A DNA stretch of 64,000 bases from Mobilisporobacter senegalensis (GCF_003752155.1 NZ_RJVG01000002.1:310001-374000), one strand, 5' to 3'; shown: positions 43,974 to 53,230, counted from the first letter of the stretch. Notes: generated from the sequence alone by a model not told the origin. Translations and numbers: made by a program.

Positions 43974-44209
43974 ATTACATATTTCATTCTTAAATGTGCA
44001 TATAAAAAATGAATCCTATCAAAATATAGGATAGTAGGTTTTTGTTGTTCAACGATAAATTATTCAATAAAATTTAGTTGGACTTACCAAGGATATAGCA
44101 GATGTTCTCTCTCATTTAAAAACGGGAGCATTACAACTGATAGTCACCAGATAAATAGAAAGCAGGAAAGGAGAAGGTTGATGTAGTTTTTTATATCAGC
44201 CGGGAGCAT
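43974..44209. other. Intergenic region upstream of the DUF4914 gene
   Basis: A small hairpin ATCCTAT-N6-ATAGGAT is at about 44012-44031. A short open frame at 44071-44154 (reading L-V-G-L-T-K-D-I-A-D-V-L) has no start codon and may be a gene remnant. I found no RNA family and no clear promoter. RBS-like GGAAAGGAG occurs 40 bases before the ATG, and GGGAG just before it. Confidence 0.3.
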
Positions 44210-46087
44210 ATGAACGAATATTTAAAAAAATTAAAATTATCAAATGAGGTAGAAGACATCTTAAAGAGCAGTAAGAGTTTGATCTTTCCAAAGTCAAGGG
44301 AGGAATTAATTGAACTTTCCTTTGGAAATGAAAACAAAGATAGTTTTGATGTCATCTATGATGTAGAAGGAATGGGCAGATTAACAGAGGCAAATGTAAC
44401 TCGTTGTAAAAATGGTGCTGTTGTAAATTATCCAACAGATTATATGAGACGCCGTGACCCTGACTGCCTTTTAGTAGCAGATGAATTTGATACGGATAAA
44501 CCAAAATATGATGATGTATATAAAGAAGATTTTGAACCATTGCGTAAGGAAACTTTTGACTGGTTAAAGAAACAGGAATTAATCATTGTTCCTTTTATGG
44601 CAGGTGGAGAAGAGTATGGGTATGATGCACTTTTGATCGCTCCGGTCAATGCTACCTTCTTTGCCTGTGCATTATCGGATCTTCAAGGCTTTTTACCGGC
44701 AGGATCTATTCCCGATGGCTTCTCTCCAAAAGCAATTGTTTTCCTTGCGCCACCTTTTAGACATACTCATTTTGACGGAAAGCAGATAGTGGTTCATAAC
44801 CGGTTAAAAGATATGCATGAAGTATTTTCATATAATTTATATCCGGGTCCAAGTGCCAAGAAAGGTATCTATGGTGTATTACTTAATATTGGTGAAAATG
44901 AAGGCTGGACTACGGTACATGCATCCACAGTGAAAGTAATCACTCCATATGATAATGAAATAGTGATTATGCATGAAGGTGCATCCGGCGGCGGCAAAAG
45001 TGAAATGCTTGAAGATATCCATAGAGAAATGGATGGAAGAATTATCATTGGTCAGAATACGGTAACCGGTGAGAAGAATTATATAAAATTAGCAGACACC
45101 TGTGATCTTAGGCCAGTCACAGATGATATGGCCTTATGTCATCCAAAAATGCAGAATGAAAGCAAAAAATTAATTGTTATGGATGCAGAGCAAGGCTGGT
45201 TTTTAAGGCTTGATCATATTAAACATTATGGGACTGCACCTCAATTTGAAAAAATATTTATAGAGCCCCAGGAACCTTTAGTATTTTTAAATATTCAGGG
45301 TGTTCCTAAATCAACTTGCCTTGTATGGGAGCATACTCTGGATTCAGACGGCACTCCATGCCCTAATCCAAGAGTCATACTTCCCAGACGTTTGGCACCT
45401 AATATAGTAAATGAGCCTGTAGAAATTGATGTTAGAAGTTTTGGTGTTAGAACACCGGCATGTACAAGAGAGAATCCTTCTTATGGAATCCTTGGATTAT
45501 TCCATATACTTCCACCGGCTCTTGCATGGTTATGGAGATTGGTTGCACCAAGGGGTTACAACAATCCAAGTGTGACAGCGACAGAAGGTATGACAAGTGA
45601 AGGTGTTGGTTCTTACTGGCCATTTGCCACCGGTAAGATGGTTGAACAGGCGAATCTGTTATTAGACCAGGTAGTGAATTCCTCCAGTACAAGATATGTA
45701 TTAATTCCGAACCAACATATTGGAGCATATGACGTAGGATTTATGCCTCAATGGATTGCAAGAGAATATATCGCAAGACGCGGCGGTGCCAAATTTAAGC
45801 CGGAACATCTAGTGGAAGCCCGCTGCCCGTTGTTAGGGTTCGGACTTGATTCACTAAAAATAGAAGGCCATTATATCCGTAAAGCATTTTTACAACCGGA
45901 GATGCAGTCAGAAGTAGGAACGGATGGATATGACAAAGGTGCACAGATCTTAATAGATTTCTTTAAAAAAGAGGTAAGTAAATTTAATACCGCAGATCTT
46001 CATCCTCTGGGAAAAGAAATCATTAACTGTTTTATGAATGATGCACCACTTTCAGATTATATAAAATTGATTCCAATGAGATATTAA
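44210..46087 (+). CDS. DUF4914 protein with PEP carboxykinase-like P-loop
   Basis: A 625-residue protein. Near residue 256 it has E-G-A-S-G-G-G-K-S-E-M, a P-loop that resembles the kinase-1a loop of phosphoenolpyruvate carboxykinase (G-L-S-G-T-G-K-T-T). R-P-V-T-D-D-M-A-L near 305 could be its metal-binding partner. The family (DUF4914) has no assigned reaction. The length exceeds ATP-dependent PEPCK (about 530) and the PEPCK substrate motifs are not obvious. It could be a nucleotide-dependent kinase or carboxykinase of unknown substrate. Confidence 0.75.
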   Translation: MNEYLKKLKLSNEVEDILKSSKSLIFPKSREELIELSFGNENKDSFDVIYDVEGMGRLTEANVTRCKNGAVVNYPTDYMRRRDPDCLLVADEFDTDKPKYDDVYKEDFEPLRKETFDWLKKQELIIVPFMAGGEEYGYDALLIAPVNATFFACALSDLQGFLPAGSIPDGFSPKAIVFLAPPFRHTHFDGKQIVVHNRLKDMHEVFSYNLYPGPSAKKGIYGVLLNIGENEGWTTVHASTVKVITPYDNEIVIMHEGASGGGKSEMLEDIHREMDGRIIIGQNTVTGEKNYIKLADTCDLRPVTDDMALCHPKMQNESKKLIVMDAEQGWFLRLDHIKHYGTAPQFEKIFIEPQEPLVFLNIQGVPKSTCLVWEHTLDSDGTPCPNPRVILPRRLAPNIVNEPVEIDVRSFGVRTPACTRENPSYGILGLFHILPPALAWLWRLVAPRGYNNPSVTATEGMTSEGVGSYWPFATGKMVEQANLLLDQVVNSSSTRYVLIPNQHIGAYDVGFMPQWIAREYIARRGGAKFKPEHLVEARCPLLGFGLDSLKIEGHYIRKAFLQPEMQSEVGTDGYDKGAQILIDFFKKEVSKFNTADLHPLGKEIINCFMNDAPLSDYIKLIPMRY

Positions 46088-46092
46088 TAATG

Positions 46093-46138
46093 AAAAAAGG
46101 AATTGTTACGAAGATATGCCTGTAACAATTCCTTTTTC
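46093..46138. terminator. Terminator of the DUF4914 gene
   Basis: AAAAAAGGAATTGTTAC and GTAACAATTCCTTTTT form a long stem flanked by A- and T-runs. It can work in both directions and may also serve the minus-strand PAP2 gene. Confidence 0.9.
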
Positions 46139-46162
46139 TGTTTATTAAAGTGATGCTTTTGT

Positions 46163-46714
46163 CTATGATTTGATAATCTTTTTATCCTCAATTTTATATT
46201 GATATCCATAAGAACATAAAATTGCGATAGCAGCTCCCATTAATAATCCGGCAAGAATATCAGAAGGATAGTGAACATATAAATACAGTCTCGAAAATGC
46301 TATTGTTGCTGCCAGAACCAGTGCAGCGATACCAAATTTTCTATGACGTATAAAAAGGACCGTGGATGCTGTGAAAGAAGACATGGTATGTCCCGATGGA
46401 AAGGAAAAATCCTGGGGACGGGGAATCAGCAATTTATAATCGGTATTAAGAAAACAAGGCCGCTCTCTGGCTATGAGAGGTTTTAATATGAGATTTCCAA
46501 TCAATGCACTTACACCTAAAGCACATAACATAATAATTCCCGTTGTTCTATATTTTTTTGTCAATATGAATATGACTGCAATTGCGATCCATATGAATCC
46601 ATTATTGCCAAGTCTGGTTATTACAGGCATTATTTCGTCTAAGAAAGAGGAATGAAATATAGTGTTTATACGATCAAGAATAAGGTTATCAATATTTTGA
46701 ATAAATGAAAACAT
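46163..46714 (-). CDS. PAP2-family membrane phosphatase
   Basis: A 183-residue membrane protein with about six helices. The three PAP2 motifs are present: K-P-L-I-A-R-E-R-P, P-S-G-H and S-R-L-Y-L-Y-V-H-Y-P-S-D. These catalyse dephosphorylation of lipid pyrophosphates such as undecaprenyl-PP, or phosphatidate-type lipids. ATG 46714 has a GGGAGG RBS. It is a single minus-strand gene. Confidence 0.92.
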   Translation of the reverse strand: MFSFIQNIDNLILDRINTIFHSSFLDEIMPVITRLGNNGFIWIAIAVIFILTKKYRTTGIIMLCALGVSALIGNLILKPLIARERPCFLNTDYKLLIPRPQDFSFPSGHTMSSFTASTVLFIRHRKFGIAALVLAATIAFSRLYLYVHYPSDILAGLLMGAAIAILCSYGYQYKIEDKKIIKS

Positions 46715-46932
46715 GACCCCTCCCATTTGCATATCTATTTTATAGTATAATAAAAAAATAGTTTTGTTACTAAATAATTATAACATAAACCAAAATAGAT
46801 TTCCTTACCAAATTCAGCGAAATTACTCTTTGCTTCACTAAAATATTGTGGTATATTTATAAATGTATGAAAAAATAGTCAAAAAAGAAATAGTTTCTAT
46901 ACAATAATTGGAATAAAAGTGGTGAAACAAAT

Positions 46933-47433
46933 ATGGAAATAGAAAAGAAATACAAAATCAGACAACTTCCGGAAAATTTACATAATTATCCCAGGAAAAA
47001 GATCGAGCAGGGCTATCTTTGCTCAGATCCAACGATACGAATCCGCAAAAGTAATGAGGAATATATTCTTACTTATAAATCAAAATATGGGCTTGATCCT
47101 GAATTATTGCAAACCGGATGCGTGTCCAATGAAGTTGAAGTTCCCCTGTCAGAAGAAGGATATGAGCATTTAAAAGAGAAAGTAGACAACTATATGGTCT
47201 ATAAAACAAGATATCTCATTCCACTTGGGGAAGGATTGAAGGCGGAGCTGGATATATTTGAAGAACGCCTAAAAGGTCTTGTATTTGTAGAAGTGGAATT
47301 TCCAAGTGCTGATATTGCCGTCAAATTTAAGCCGCCAGAATGGTTTGGAGAAGAGATAAGCTTTGATCACAGATTTAAAAATACTTATCTCTCTACAGTG
47401 GAAAATATGAAAGAACTGGGAGAAAATATCTAA
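46933..47433 (+). CDS. CYTH domain protein (triphosphate tunnel metalloenzyme)
   Basis: A 166-residue CYTH-fold protein. The hallmark E-I-E-K-K-Y opens the sequence, followed by alternating charged strands: I-R-I-R-K, L-T-Y-K-S-K, E-V-E-V-P-L, A-E-L-D-I-F and V-E-V-E-F. Such enzymes bind triphosphates in a basic tunnel, for example inorganic triphosphatase or thiamine triphosphatase. The substrate is unknown. The stop codon lies in the first copy of a 22-bp tandem repeat. Confidence 0.88.
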   Translation: MEIEKKYKIRQLPENLHNYPRKKIEQGYLCSDPTIRIRKSNEEYILTYKSKYGLDPELLQTGCVSNEVEVPLSEEGYEHLKEKVDNYMVYKTRYLIPLGEGLKAELDIFEERLKGLVFVEVEFPSADIAVKFKPPEWFGEEISFDHRFKNTYLSTVENMKELGENI

Positions 47434-47468
47434 ACATCACAATAAAGTTATCTAAACATCACAATAAA
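47428..47468. repeat. 22-bp tandem duplication at the end of the CYTH gene
   Basis: The ATCTAAACATCACAATAAA sequence occurs at 47428 and again at 47450. The first copy contains the stop codon, so the second lies entirely in the 3' UTR. Confidence 0.85.
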
Positions 47469-47577
47469 ATCACATATATATAATAAAAAAATGATAGATA
47501 TATAACAAAATCTATTGTGCCGATTTAAAAAGGATGTTATAATAAAAAGCAATAAAATTAAAAGTGGAGGAATAAAA

Positions 47578-48468
47578 ATGTTTAAAATACTTAAAAAAGA
47601 ATATTTGGCTGATAACATTATCCTTATGGATATTGAAGCACCAAAAGTTGCAAAATCCTGTTATCCAGGACAGTTTGTTATTGTTAAAACAGATGAAAAA
47701 GGTGAGAGAATTCCTCTTACTATTTGCGATTATGACAGAGAAGCTGGAAGTGTTACGATTGTATTTCAAACGCTTGGTTCATCCACTCAAAAGATGGCTG
47801 CATATAATGAAGGAGATTCTTTTAGGGATTTTTCCGGACCATTGGGATGTAAGTCAGAATTATGTACGGAAAGCCGGGAAGAATTACAAAAGAAAAAAAT
47901 CTTATTTGTAGCCGGGGGTGTAGGTACTGCACCAGTGTATCCACAAGTAAAATGGATGAAAGAAAATGGATATGATGTAGATTGTGTTATTGGCGCAAGA
48001 AATAAAGATCTTATTATTTTAGAAGATGCAATGAAAGAATATGCAAAAAATGTATATGTTGCAACAGATGATGGTTCTTATGGTTTCAAAGGAAATGTAA
48101 ATGATAAGATTAAAGACCTTGTGCAAAATGAAGGAAAAGAATATAATCTGGTCATTGCAATCGGACCGGTTATTATGATGAAATTTGTAAGCTTACTTAC
48201 AAAAGAACTTGGAATTCCTACGATTGTCAGTATGAATCCTATTATGGTTGACGGAACTGGAATGTGTGGCGCCTGTCGTTTAACTGTTGGCGGGGAAGTA
48301 AAATTCGCCTGTGTGGATGGTCCTGAATTTGATGGACATCTTGTCAATTTTGATGAATCTATTAAAAGACAACAGATGTATAAATCGGAAGAGGGAAGAG
48401 CTATCTTGAAACAAAGGGAAGGCGATACTCATAAAAATGGTGGCTGTGGCTGTGGAGGTGACGAATAA
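47578..48468 (+). CDS. nfnA: NADH-dependent reduced ferredoxin:NADP oxidoreductase, small subunit NfnA
   Basis: A 296-residue FAD/NAD-binding protein of the dihydroorotate dehydrogenase electron-transfer type. The FAD domain has Y-P-G-Q-F-V near residue 32, the NAD domain V-A-G-G-V-G-T-A-P near 113. The C-terminal M-C-G-A-C-R-L and F-A-C-V-D-G hold the [2Fe-2S] ligands. NfnAB performs flavin-based bifurcation between NADPH, NAD and ferredoxin in anaerobes. ATG 47578 follows GTGGAGG. The last residues are Cys/Gly-rich. It is adjacent to its partner with no gap. Confidence 0.9.
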   Translation: MFKILKKEYLADNIILMDIEAPKVAKSCYPGQFVIVKTDEKGERIPLTICDYDREAGSVTIVFQTLGSSTQKMAAYNEGDSFRDFSGPLGCKSELCTESREELQKKKILFVAGGVGTAPVYPQVKWMKENGYDVDCVIGARNKDLIILEDAMKEYAKNVYVATDDGSYGFKGNVNDKIKDLVQNEGKEYNLVIAIGPVIMMKFVSLLTKELGIPTIVSMNPIMVDGTGMCGACRLTVGGEVKFACVDGPEFDGHLVNFDESIKRQQMYKSEEGRAILKQREGDTHKNGGCGCGGDE

Positions 48469-49854
48469 ATGGACGTATTAAAAAAAGTACCTGTGAGAGA
48501 GCAAGATCCTAAGGTCAGAGCTGCAAACTTTGAAGAAGTTTGTTTAGGATATAACATAGAAGAAGCAAGAGAAGAAGCAAGCAGATGTTTAAAATGTAAG
48601 AATGCAAAATGTATCGCCGGATGTCCGGTATCTATTGATATCCCAGGGTTTATCCGTGAAGTGGAAGAGGGTAATATTGAAGAGGCTTCTAAAGTAATTG
48701 GAAAATACTCTGCACTTCCAGCGGTTTGCGGAAGAGTATGTCCACAGGAAAGCCAATGTGAAGAAAGATGTATCCGCGGGATCAAGGGAGAACCTGTCTC
48801 CATTGGTAAACTTGAAAGATTCGTTGCTGATTGGTCCAGAGAACATGGAATTAAACCTGAAGCGAACCCAAATAAGAATGGGAAAAAAGTTGCAGTTATT
48901 GGTTCAGGTCCTGCTGGGTTAACCTGTGCCGGAGATTTGGCAAAAATGGGTTATGATGTTACAATTTTTGAAGCTCTTCATGAACCGGGCGGAGTGCTTG
49001 TATATGGTATTCCGGAATTCCGTTTGCCCAAAGATACAGTGGTAAAAACAGAAATAGATAATGTAATATCACTTGGTGTAAAAATAGAGACCAATGTTGT
49101 CATTGGTAAATCAACTACCATTGAGGAACTTCTTACAGAAGAAGGATTTGATGCAGTATTTATCGGTTCAGGTGCAGGTCTTCCAAAATTTATGGGTATT
49201 CCAGGTGAGAATGCCAATGGAGTATTCTCTGCCAATGAATATTTAACCCGCAGCAATCTTATGAAAGCTTCCAGGGATGATTATGATACTCCTCTTATTG
49301 CAAGTAATAAAGTTGCAGTTATTGGTGGTGGCAATGTGGCAATGGATGCAGCAAGGACTGCTTTAAGACTTGGTGCAGAAGTACATATTGTTTACAGAAG
49401 AAGTGAAGAAGAACTTCCTGCAAGAGTGGAAGAAGTACACCATGCCAAAGAAGAAGGGATCATCTTTGATCTGCTGGCCAATCCAAAAGAAATACTCGTA
49501 GATGAAAACGGCTGGGTAAAGGGAATGAGATGTATTAAGATGGCTCTTGGTGAACCGGATGAATCTGGCAGAAGAAGACCGGTAGAAGTGGAAGGCTCTG
49601 AGTTTACACTGGATGTTGATACAGTGATCATGTCACTTGGGACAAGCCCTAATCCTCTTATTTCTTCAACTACTCCAGGTCTGGAGACAAATCGATGGAA
49701 ATGTATCGTAGCAGATGAAGAAAATGGTATGACTTCAAAAGAGGGCGTATTTGCAGGCGGTGATGCAGTTACAGGCGCAGCAACCGTAATCCTGGCAATG
49801 GGTGCCGGAAAAGCGGCAGCGAAAGGTATTGATGAATATTTAAGTAATAAATAA
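48469..49854 (+). CDS. nfnB: NfnB/GltA-type NADPH-binding flavoprotein subunit
   Basis: A 461-residue protein with N-terminal [4Fe-4S] cysteines (R-C-L-K-C-K-N-A-K-C, then C-G-R-V-C-P-Q-E and C-E-E-R-C). FAD- and NADPH-binding Rossmann motifs follow: V-I-G-S-G-P-A-G-L near 143 and V-I-G-G-G-N-V-A-M near 285. It is often annotated as glutamate synthase small subunit GltA. The adjacent NfnA and the absence of a large GOGAT subunit favour NfnB, the site of bifurcation. Confidence 0.9.
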   Translation: MDVLKKVPVREQDPKVRAANFEEVCLGYNIEEAREEASRCLKCKNAKCIAGCPVSIDIPGFIREVEEGNIEEASKVIGKYSALPAVCGRVCPQESQCEERCIRGIKGEPVSIGKLERFVADWSREHGIKPEANPNKNGKKVAVIGSGPAGLTCAGDLAKMGYDVTIFEALHEPGGVLVYGIPEFRLPKDTVVKTEIDNVISLGVKIETNVVIGKSTTIEELLTEEGFDAVFIGSGAGLPKFMGIPGENANGVFSANEYLTRSNLMKASRDDYDTPLIASNKVAVIGGGNVAMDAARTALRLGAEVHIVYRRSEEELPARVEEVHHAKEEGIIFDLLANPKEILVDENGWVKGMRCIKMALGEPDESGRRRPVEVEGSEFTLDVDTVIMSLGTSPNPLISSTTPGLETNRWKCIVADEENGMTSKEGVFAGGDAVTGAATVILAMGAGKAAAKGIDEYLSNK

Positions 49855-49869
49855 TATACTCTATAACTG

Positions 49870-49909
49870 ATCAGGGTATAACCATTGCGTAGGTTATACC
49901 CTGATTTTG
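49870..49909 (+). terminator. Terminator of nfnAB
   Basis: ATCAGGGTATAACC (49870-49883) is perfectly complementary to GGTTATACCCTGAT (49892-49905), followed by a short T-run. Confidence 0.88.
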
Positions 49910-50015
49910 GTCGGATTTAATGAATAACTGTATATACTTTTTAGTTAAAACTATCTAAAAAAAGTAGAAAATATCCAATTTATTTATATAATACTGTAAA
50001 AAAATACAAATTTAC

Positions 50016-50043
50016 TTGCGAAAACGTTAAAGTATGATATAAT
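50016..50043 (+). promoter_or_regulatory. Promoter of the GGDEF-EAL gene
   Basis: TTGCGA (50016-50021), 16 bases, TATAAT (50038-50043). It gives a leader of about 60 bases. Confidence 0.6.
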
Positions 50044-50111
50044 TACGAAGTTCTTACTTATTTTATACAGAATCAATTTAATTGATCGTTTACCACAATG
50101 GAGGAAATTGG

Positions 50112-51686
50112 ATGGTAATAAATATACTTAGTCTACTACTCACACAAGGTAGTGCTAACGATAAAAATAATAATGAATCCATATTATTATACTTTTTTAT
50201 TATATCTTTCGTCATTGTAATTCTCTTTCTCATATCTAATATTATTGGGAGAAAGAAAGCAGAAAAGCAAGCGAAAGAAGTGGAATTAAGGTTAAATGAG
50301 AGCTATAAGGATTTAGAAGAAACTTTCCTAAAGGCTTCTAAGACCCAAAATGAATTAGAAACAAAATTTAAAGAATTAAAGGCGAGCGAAGCTAAGAATC
50401 GAAAAATAGCTTATTATGATTATTTGACGGAATTGCCAAATCGAAGGGCATTTACTGACATGATCGAGAGTATACTGAGTACTTTAAGGTCAGAAGAAAC
50501 CATAGCTATTATGTATATTGATTTAGATGATTTTAAGAATATTAATGATAGTTTAGGCCATTCTTATGGAGATGAATTAATTATTGATGTAAGCCACAGA
50601 CTCTTAGAAGTAACAGATGAGAATGATTACCTGGCCCGTTTTGGCGGTGATGAGTTTATTATCCTGACACAAAATCTGGACGTAGCAGATTATGATGCCA
50701 AGGTTAAACGGATACAGAAAGTGTTTTCGTATCCTTTCACATTAGCAATGAAAGAATTCTTTATCACTGTCAGTATAGGTATCATTTATGCTCCAAAAGA
50801 CGGAGATACGACCCAGAATATAATTAAAAATGTAGATGCGGCTATGTATGCTGCAAAAGAGATGGGGAAGAATACATATTGCTATTATGATGATAAGATC
50901 AATGAAAGATTGCTTGAGAAAATAGAATTACAATCAGAAATCAGGAGAGCGATTGAGAATCAGGAATTTGTAATCTATTACCAGCCATTGATTGATCTGA
51001 ATACAGATAAGATTGTCGGGTTTGAAGCATTGATTCGCTGGATGCATCCAGCCAAAGGAATAATAAGTCCTGGTGAATTTATTCCAATTGCAGAAGAGAC
51101 CGGGCTCATTGTTCCCATTGGAAGATGGGTATTGTTTGAAGCTTGCAGACAATTAAAGGAATGGGAAGATGAAGGCTATGAAGATCTGACCATGTCGATT
51201 AATTTGTCTGCCCGTCAATTTAAAGATATGGATATTATCCAGATGGTTTATGATACTGTGGATAAGACCAAAGTAAATCCAAAACATTTAGAACTTGAGA
51301 TTACTGAGTCCATAGCATTAAGTAATCTTGAATATTCTGTTGAAACCATACAAAAATTACAGGAAATAGGAATACAGTTTTCATTAGATGATTTTGGAAC
51401 TGGTTATTCTTCCATGAGCTATTTGAAAATGTTACCTGTGAAAAATCTAAAAATTGATAAAAGTTTTATAGATACTGTAATGGATAACACAAGAGATCAA
51501 AAAATAATTTCCACAATTATTAATTTAGCACAGATACTTCATCTGGATGTAATCGCAGAAGGTGTTGAATATCTGGATCAGGCTCTTTTTCTTAAAGATG
51601 TTCTATGTAATAAAGCGCAAGGATATCTATACAGCAGACCAATCCCCAGTGATGAAGCCAGAGAGCTGATAGACAGTCATAAATAG
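50112..51686 (+). CDS. Membrane GGDEF-EAL protein (c-di-GMP synthesis/degradation)
   Basis: A 524-residue protein with one membrane helix (about 24-46), a coiled-coil (about 50-105), a GGDEF domain (R-F-G-G-D-E-F at about 176-182) and an EAL domain (F-E-A-L-I-R-W from 304). Catalytic residues of both domains look intact, including D-D-F-G-T-G-Y, I-D-K-S-F and A-E-G-V-E in EAL. The inhibitory RxxD site before GGDEF is replaced by D-E-N-D, so product inhibition is likely absent. It could make or break c-di-GMP, the signal read by the pilus riboswitch at 17356. There is no extracellular sensor domain of note. Confidence 0.92.
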   Translation: MVINILSLLLTQGSANDKNNNESILLYFFIISFVIVILFLISNIIGRKKAEKQAKEVELRLNESYKDLEETFLKASKTQNELETKFKELKASEAKNRKIAYYDYLTELPNRRAFTDMIESILSTLRSEETIAIMYIDLDDFKNINDSLGHSYGDELIIDVSHRLLEVTDENDYLARFGGDEFIILTQNLDVADYDAKVKRIQKVFSYPFTLAMKEFFITVSIGIIYAPKDGDTTQNIIKNVDAAMYAAKEMGKNTYCYYDDKINERLLEKIELQSEIRRAIENQEFVIYYQPLIDLNTDKIVGFEALIRWMHPAKGIISPGEFIPIAEETGLIVPIGRWVLFEACRQLKEWEDEGYEDLTMSINLSARQFKDMDIIQMVYDTVDKTKVNPKHLELEITESIALSNLEYSVETIQKLQEIGIQFSLDDFGTGYSSMSYLKMLPVKNLKIDKSFIDTVMDNTRDQKIISTIINLAQILHLDVIAEGVEYLDQALFLKDVLCNKAQGYLYSRPIPSDEARELIDSHK

Positions 51687-51716
51687 TGAAATTAAATATT
51701 GGTGAACATTAGAAGA

Positions 51717-51764
51717 GGCTATATATTTCATACATATAATGATTGAATATATAGTCTTTTTTTG
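51717..51764 (+). terminator. Terminator of the GGDEF-EAL gene
   Basis: GGCTATATATTT pairs with GAATATATAGTC across a 16-base loop and is followed by TTTTTTT. Confidence 0.75.
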
Positions 51765-51777
51765 TATCAAGCATATT

Positions 51778-51813
51778 TATGACTCACATATTTTCATAAA
51801 ATACGAGTCATAA
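51778..51813. repeat. AT-rich inverted repeat
   Basis: TATGACTC and GAGTCATA enclose ATATTTT and AAAATA arms. A-rich sequence follows on the right, so it is not a plus-strand terminator. It could be a minus-strand terminator or a regulatory dyad for the small ORF downstream. Confidence 0.4.
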
Positions 51814-51841
51814 AAAAAGGAATAGGACGAAAGAAGAAAAG

Positions 51842-52012
51842 ATGACAAAAAATTACTGTAAAAATTTGTTGTGCATATTAGAAAACTTTGCTAAAATATT
51901 ATTGCTAATTATTCTAGACATTTCTAAAATTCTATTATCTATAGGTTTTCTATCAAATTTCATGGGCTTAAAGATTAATGAACATTCAGGAGGTAGAATA
52001 GAAACTTATTAA
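51842..52012 (+). CDS. Candidate small membrane protein (56 residues)
   Basis: An ATG-initiated frame of 56 codons. It opens with M-T-K-N-Y-C-K-N, continues with an Ile/Leu-rich hydrophobic stretch (about 9-40) and ends in a polar tail. The sequence before the ATG is purine-rich (AAGAAAAG) but not a strong RBS. AT-rich DNA readily gives such frames, so it may be spurious. It fills most of the gap before the DUF5688 gene. Confidence 0.25.
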   Translation: MTKNYCKNLLCILENFAKILLLIILDISKILLSIGFLSNFMGLKINEHSGGRIETY

Positions 52013-52037
52013 ATTAATTTAACAGAGAAAGGAGTAG

Positions 52038-53060
52038 ATGATCGGGTGCTTTTTTAGCATTATTCTTAGGTCATGCAAAAAAATGGAATACAAACAATTT
52101 ATAATGAAAGTGAAAGATAAGGTGGAGGAAAATGCAGGCGGTAATTATGATGTGAATATTAACCATGTTATAAAGAATAATTCACTGGAACTGGATGGTA
52201 TTATTATAAGTAATAAGGAGAGCAGAATATCACCCAATATTTATTTGAATGATTATTACGAAAAATATAAATATGGAGAAAGTGTTGAAAACATTGCCAA
52301 TGAAATATTAAGGGTCTATGAAGACAGAAGTGAAGAAAACGAGTTCGATATTAATTTTATCTTTGAAGAGATGAAATCAAAGATTATATTCCGCATTGTA
52401 AATTATTCAAAGAATAAGATATTACTTCAGGAATCGCCCCATATAAGATTTCTTGACCTGGCAATCACCTTTCACGGTTTAGTGAAAAACGATTATAATG
52501 GAATTGGTACCATACGTATTACCAATGAGCATATGAATGAATGGGAAACAGATGTAGGAGAACTTATGTCATTGGCGGGAAGAAATACCCAAAGAATATT
52601 TCCGGCAAGTATTAAACCCATGAATGAAGTGATTGAAAGTATAATGGAGCGGGATATTGAAAAGTACATAGGAGGTATAAACCTTTCAGAATGGAATGAA
52701 TTTACTGGAGAAGATATTGATTCAATAAGTGATGATGTTATGATGAACTTTTTACAAGAGATAGAAGAGAAGCAACAGATTCCAATGTATATATTATCTA
52801 ATTCCAATGGTATTAACGGTGCAAGTGCTATTTTGTATACGGATATACTGAAAGAATTCTCAACTAGTCAAAATTCAGATTTCTACATACTGCCAAGCAG
52901 TATTCATGAAGTAATTCTAGTACCATATTCTGTACAATTATCGAAAGAAACTTTAAGAGAGATGGTTCTTAATGTGAACCAGACCCAGGTACCTGAGGAT
53001 GAAGTACTGTCAAACCAGGTATATATTTACCGAAGAAGTACAAATTCAATTGAGATTTAA
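52038..53060 (+). CDS. DUF5688 family protein
   Basis: A protein of up to 340 residues. From residue 16 it follows the DUF5688 layout: M-E-Y-K-Q-F-I, then Y-L-N-D-Y-Y-E-K-Y and P-H-I-R-F-L-D-L-A-I-T-F-H-G. Its function is unknown. ATG 52038 follows AAAGGAG but only 3 bases away, and gives a hydrophobic, cysteine-bearing extension. ATG 52083 would give the 325-residue form usual for the family but lacks an RBS. Such proteins are widespread in Lachnospiraceae, often in multiple copies. Confidence 0.72.
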   Translation: MIGCFFSIILRSCKKMEYKQFIMKVKDKVEENAGGNYDVNINHVIKNNSLELDGIIISNKESRISPNIYLNDYYEKYKYGESVENIANEILRVYEDRSEENEFDINFIFEEMKSKIIFRIVNYSKNKILLQESPHIRFLDLAITFHGLVKNDYNGIGTIRITNEHMNEWETDVGELMSLAGRNTQRIFPASIKPMNEVIESIMERDIEKYIGGINLSEWNEFTGEDIDSISDDVMMNFLQEIEEKQQIPMYILSNSNGINGASAILYTDILKEFSTSQNSDFYILPSSIHEVILVPYSVQLSKETLREMVLNVNQTQVPEDEVLSNQVYIYRRSTNSIEI

Positions 53061-53107
53061 TGAAAACTCAAAAGAAATGATATTGTATAAAAGGACAATA
53101 TCAGTTA

Positions 53108-53151
53108 TAATATTGTGGTATAGGGTTAAAACTCTATACCATAATATTGTG
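53108..53151. repeat. Large hairpin just before tRNA-Arg
   Basis: TATAATATTGTGGTATAG and CTATACCATAATATTGTG are near-complementary around a GGTTAAAACT-type loop. No T-run follows, so it could be an RNA-processing or stabilising element and not a terminator. Confidence 0.5.
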
Positions 53152-53157
53152 TATTTA

Positions 53158-53230
53158 GTACCTATAGCTCAGTGGATAGAGCAGAAGCTTCCGAAGCTTT
53201 GTGTCGAGGGTTCGAGTCCCCCTAGGTACA
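53158..53230 (+). tRNA. tRNA-Arg (anticodon CCG)
   Basis: A 73-base cloverleaf. Acceptor strands GTACCTA and TAGGTAC pair perfectly. The D stem is GCTC/GAGC. The anticodon stem is GAAGC/GCTTT, with one G-U pair, and the loop TTCCGAA gives anticodon CCG (reads CGG). The T arm is GAGGG-TTCGAGT-CCCCC, with one A-C mismatch. The discriminator base is A, and CCA is not encoded. Confidence 0.93.

Noticed and set aside
44071-44154. Short frame reading L-V-G-L-T-K-D-I-A-D-V-L-S-H-L-K
   Set aside because: It has no start codon and only 27 codons. It could be a remnant, but nothing supports it.
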